Shown here: positions 56,360-58,392 of the stretch, piece after piece
Numbering within the stretch: position 1 is the stretch's first letter
Layout of the letters: each line of letters starts with the position of its first letter
DNA from: an uncultured Planctomycetia bacterium
Lineage (GTDB): Bacteria > Planctomycetota > Phycisphaerae > FEN-1346 > JAACEH01
Direction: 5' to 3'
Assembly (NCBI GenBank): GCA_903929765.1
Contig: CAIYVX010000019.1
Coordinates: forward strand, 1-58,392
Length of the DNA: 58,392 nucleotides
Position numbers and translations under genes: made by a program
The notes under the pieces: model-generated
Database searches by the model: none
Told to the model about the DNA's origin: nothing
What the model saw: only the letters and a program-made list of their open reading frames with translations

Positions 56360-56416
56360 TGCCGTTGCCGTTTTGTTTCTTCTAATTTTTCATTTTTAAT
56401 TTTGAATTTTGAATTG
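56360..56416. repeat. Linker and AT-rich H repeat directly before mutS
   Basis: TTGCCGTTGCCGTTTTGTTTC linker piece, then TTTTTAATTTTGAATTTTGA units ending a few bases before the mutS ATG, leaving no room for a ribosome-binding site. Confidence 0.75.
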
Positions 56417-56419
56417 CCC

Positions 56420-58392
56420 ATGACCACCCCCGCCATGCGTCAATATAAGGAACTCAAACTCCGCTACCCGGACACCATCCTCTTTTTCCGCATGGGCGAC
56501 TTCTACGAAATGTTCTACGAAGACGCCCGCACCGCCTCCAAAGTCCTCGGCCTCGCCCTCACCTCACGCTCCAAGGGCGACGACGCCGTTCCACTCGCCG
56601 GCGTCCCCTACCACGCCATCGACTCCTACCTCGCCAAAATGATCCGCGCCGGTTTCCGCGTCGCCATCTGCGAACAGATGGAAGACCCCAAAAAGGCCAC
56701 CGGCCTCGTCGCCCGCGACGTCGTCCGCGTCGTCACACCCGGCACCCTCACCGACGAAACCCTTCTCGACGACCGCCGCTCCAACTACCTCGCCGCCGTT
56801 TTGCCCCCGGCCGAAAATTCAAAATCCGGCGACCAGGCCGGCCTCGCCTGGGTCGAACTTTCCACCGGCAAATTCTTCTGCGAAGACGCCTCCTTCGCCG
56901 CCGTTTGCGACGAACTCGCCCGCCTCGGCGTCGCCGAATGCCTCCTCCCCGAAGACTTTCTCTCCGGCGTCGAATCACCCGACCTGCGCCGCCTGCGCAG
57001 CGCCGCCGGTTCGCCCCTGGTGAAGCGCCCGCCCTACGTCTTCGACGCCGACGACGCCACGCGCCGCCTCACCGCCCATTTCGCCCTCGCCACGCTCGAC
57101 GGCTTCGGCCTCGCCGACGTGCCGCGCGGCACCCGCGCCGCCGGTGCCATATTGCAATATCTCGAAGAAACCCAGAAGACCGCCCTCGGCCACATCCGCC
57201 GCCTCGCCGCCGTCCGCCGCGGCCGCTACCTCTACCTCGACGAAGCCACCGTCCGCAGCCTCGAACTCTCCCGCACCATTCGCGGCGAATCCCAGGAACA
57301 CACCCTCCTCGGCGTCCTCGACCGCACCCGCTCCCCCATGGGCGCCCGCCTCGTCCGCTCCTGGCTCCAGTTCCCCCTCGCCGACGTCGAACGTATCAAC
57401 GCCCGCCTCGAAGCCGTCGAAGAGCTTGTCGCCGCCCGCGAATCCCGCGACGACCTCGCCGCCCGACTCGACGACCTCGCCGACCTCGAACGCATCGTCG
57501 CCCGCGTCGCCGTCAACCGCGCCGGACCACGCGACCTCCTCTCCCTCTGCCGCAGCCTCGCCCAACTCCCCGCCATCAAAGCCCGCCTCGCCGGCTGCAA
57601 ATCTGCCCGCCTCGCCACCCTCGAGCGCCGCATCGAACTCCTCCCCGACCTCCGCGACCTCCTCGAAAAATCCATCGCCGAAGACGCCCCCGCCCTCCTC
57701 CGCGAGGGCGGCGTCATCCGCCCCGGCTACGATGCCGAACTCGACCGCCTCCGCGACATCCGTTCCGGCGGCGCCCGCTGGCTCGCCGAATACCAGGTCA
57801 AGGAAGTCGCCCGCACCGGCATTAAAACCCTCCGCGTCGGCTTCAACGCCGTCTTCGGCTACTACCTCGAAATCACCAACGCCCACGCCGAAAAAGTCCC
57901 CGTCGAATACACGCGCAAACAAACTTTGAAGAATGCCGAACGCTACATCACCCCCGAATTGAAAGATCACGAAGTCGAAGTCCTCAGCGCCGAAGAAAAG
58001 TCCCTCGCCCGCGAAGACGAACTCTTCCAGCAGATCCGCGCCCGCGTCGCCGAGTTCACCGCCGCCCTCCAATCCGTCTCCGACGCCCTCGCCGAAACCG
58101 ATGTCCTCACCACCTTCGCCGACCTCGCCGTCCGCCTCCGCTGGACCAAGCCCGAGGTCAACGACTCTCTCGTCCTCGAACTCCACGACGCCCGCCACCC
58201 CGTCCTCGACGCCGTCCTCGGCTCCGACTTCGTCCCCAACGATTGTCTTCTAGGTTCCGGGGGTGCCACACTTTGTCCCGGCGGGCTGTCTCGCCGGGCA
58301 AAGTGTGTTAACGCTGCGGATGAGGGTCCTCTTCTTCACCCCTCTCCCTTGGGAGAGGGTGCCGCTTTAGCGGCGGGTGAGGGGTTGAGGCC
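56420..58392 (+). CDS. mutS: DNA mismatch repair protein MutS (3' partial, with in-frame repeats)
   Basis: Residues 1-611 are ordinary MutS: the mismatch-reading F-x-E in MGDFYEMF (F28, E30), LPLAGVPYHAIDSYLAKMI-like connector, lever and clamp helices, GFNAVFGYYLEITNAHAEKVP, and LHDARHPVLD...SDFVPND at 607-608. Here the Walker A region should follow within about 15 residues. Instead, from residue 612 on the frame reads through a family B repeat (58259-58309) and then a family C repeat (58336-58391), still open at the window end. Either MutS carries a repeat-coded insertion before its ATPase domain, or the gene is broken, or the contig end is chimeric. No ribosome-binding site is seen. Confidence 0.9.
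   Translation, partial: MTTPAMRQYKELKLRYPDTILFFRMGDFYEMFYEDARTASKVLGLALTSRSKGDDAVPLAGVPYHAIDSYLAKMIRAGFRVAICEQMEDPKKATGLVARDVVRVVTPGTLTDETLLDDRRSNYLAAVLPPAENSKSGDQAGLAWVELSTGKFFCEDASFAAVCDELARLGVAECLLPEDFLSGVESPDLRRLRSAAGSPLVKRPPYVFDADDATRRLTAHFALATLDGFGLADVPRGTRAAGAILQYLEETQKTALGHIRRLAAVRRGRYLYLDEATVRSLELSRTIRGESQEHTLLGVLDRTRSPMGARLVRSWLQFPLADVERINARLEAVEELVAARESRDDLAARLDDLADLERIVARVAVNRAGPRDLLSLCRSLAQLPAIKARLAGCKSARLATLERRIELLPDLRDLLEKSIAEDAPALLREGGVIRPGYDAELDRLRDIRSGGARWLAEYQVKEVARTGIKTLRVGFNAVFGYYLEITNAHAEKVPVEYTRKQTLKNAERYITPELKDHEVEVLSAEEKSLAREDELFQQIRARVAEFTAALQSVSDALAETDVLTTFADLAVRLRWTKPEVNDSLVLELHDARHPVLDAVLGSDFVPNDCLLGSGGATLCPGGLSRRAKCVNAADEGPLLHPSPLGEGAALAAGEGLR
58259..58392. repeat. 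Families B and C at the window end, in frame with mutS
   Basis: GGGTGCCACACTTTG...CCGGGCAAAGTGTG (B), then CCCTCTCCCTTGGGAGAGGG...GGCGGGTGAGGGG (C). Repeats at a contig end are also where assemblies break. Confidence 0.85.

Noticed and set aside
56905-57825. Arg/Pro-rich frame and the 407-codon opposite frame within mutS
   Set aside because: Both are out-of-frame readings of a well-conserved MutS region.
30232-58392. Insertion sequences
   Set aside because: No transposase or target-site duplication is seen; the elements are too short to code for one.
1-58392. tRNA or rRNA genes
   Set aside because: Reading for T-loop and acceptor patterns gave nothing convincing; a covariance-model scan would be decisive.

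Overview
The window is a GC-rich bacterial chromosome segment with 45 genes. Gram-negative-type lipoproteins, flagellar cap genes, a Hanks-type kinase, Flg_new/InlB-like repeat proteins, a ParA fused to a glycogen-binding-like module, URO-D, TSCPD and AMMECR-system genes, and many mobile palindromic repeats together suggest a planctomycete or a near relative from the environment. That placement is inference; no rRNA is present. Both ends fall inside genes (a DNA methyltransferase and mutS).

Layout. 1-1128: 3' part of a methyltransferase with a C-terminal Mrr-like nuclease domain. 1526-9945: a URO-D-family protein, a two-lipoprotein operon with a consensus promoter, and a 1931-residue exported beta-helix protein. 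10421-27587: a surface-polysaccharide locus with a TylF-like methyltransferase, hexapeptide acyltransferase, ATP-grasp ligase plus PHP phosphoesterase, O-antigen-ligase-like polymerase, two GT2 glycosyltransferases, three tandem copies of one membrane protein, a tandem pair of GT-C-like proteins and a further GT-C protein. 27629-41612: mainly minus-strand housekeeping genes: an exported acylphosphatase, amrB, TSCPD protein, leuB, a secreted carboxypeptidase-regulatory-repeat protein, an RNase D-like exonuclease, a kinase/amidohydrolase operon, a DUF433-DUF5615 toxin-antitoxin pair and purH. 42005-44664: fliD-fliS behind a possible sigma-28 promoter. 45027-58392: rplS with a long leader, two paralogous exported proteins, a ParA-CBM48 protein with a neighbour of unknown function, aroA, a NIF3/DUF34 protein and the start of mutS.

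The most unusual property is a set of short palindromic repeat families (called A-J here). They fill the gaps between genes as modular islands. In several places they also appear inside reading frames: leuB N-terminus, NIF3, aroA, a 545-residue protein (twice), the C-terminal tail of a 193-residue membrane protein, and mutS just before its Walker A region. This resembles the protein-coding palindromic elements of Rickettsia, but the families look unrelated and they hit conserved enzymes.

A second large-scale signal is base skew. By eye, the plus strand is G-rich from about 1.2 to 28.1 kb and C-rich from 28.1 kb to the end, whatever the gene direction. The first 1.1 kb is also C-rich. This fits an inverted or inserted 27-kb block carrying the glycan locus, or a replication-terminus boundary at 28.1 kb.
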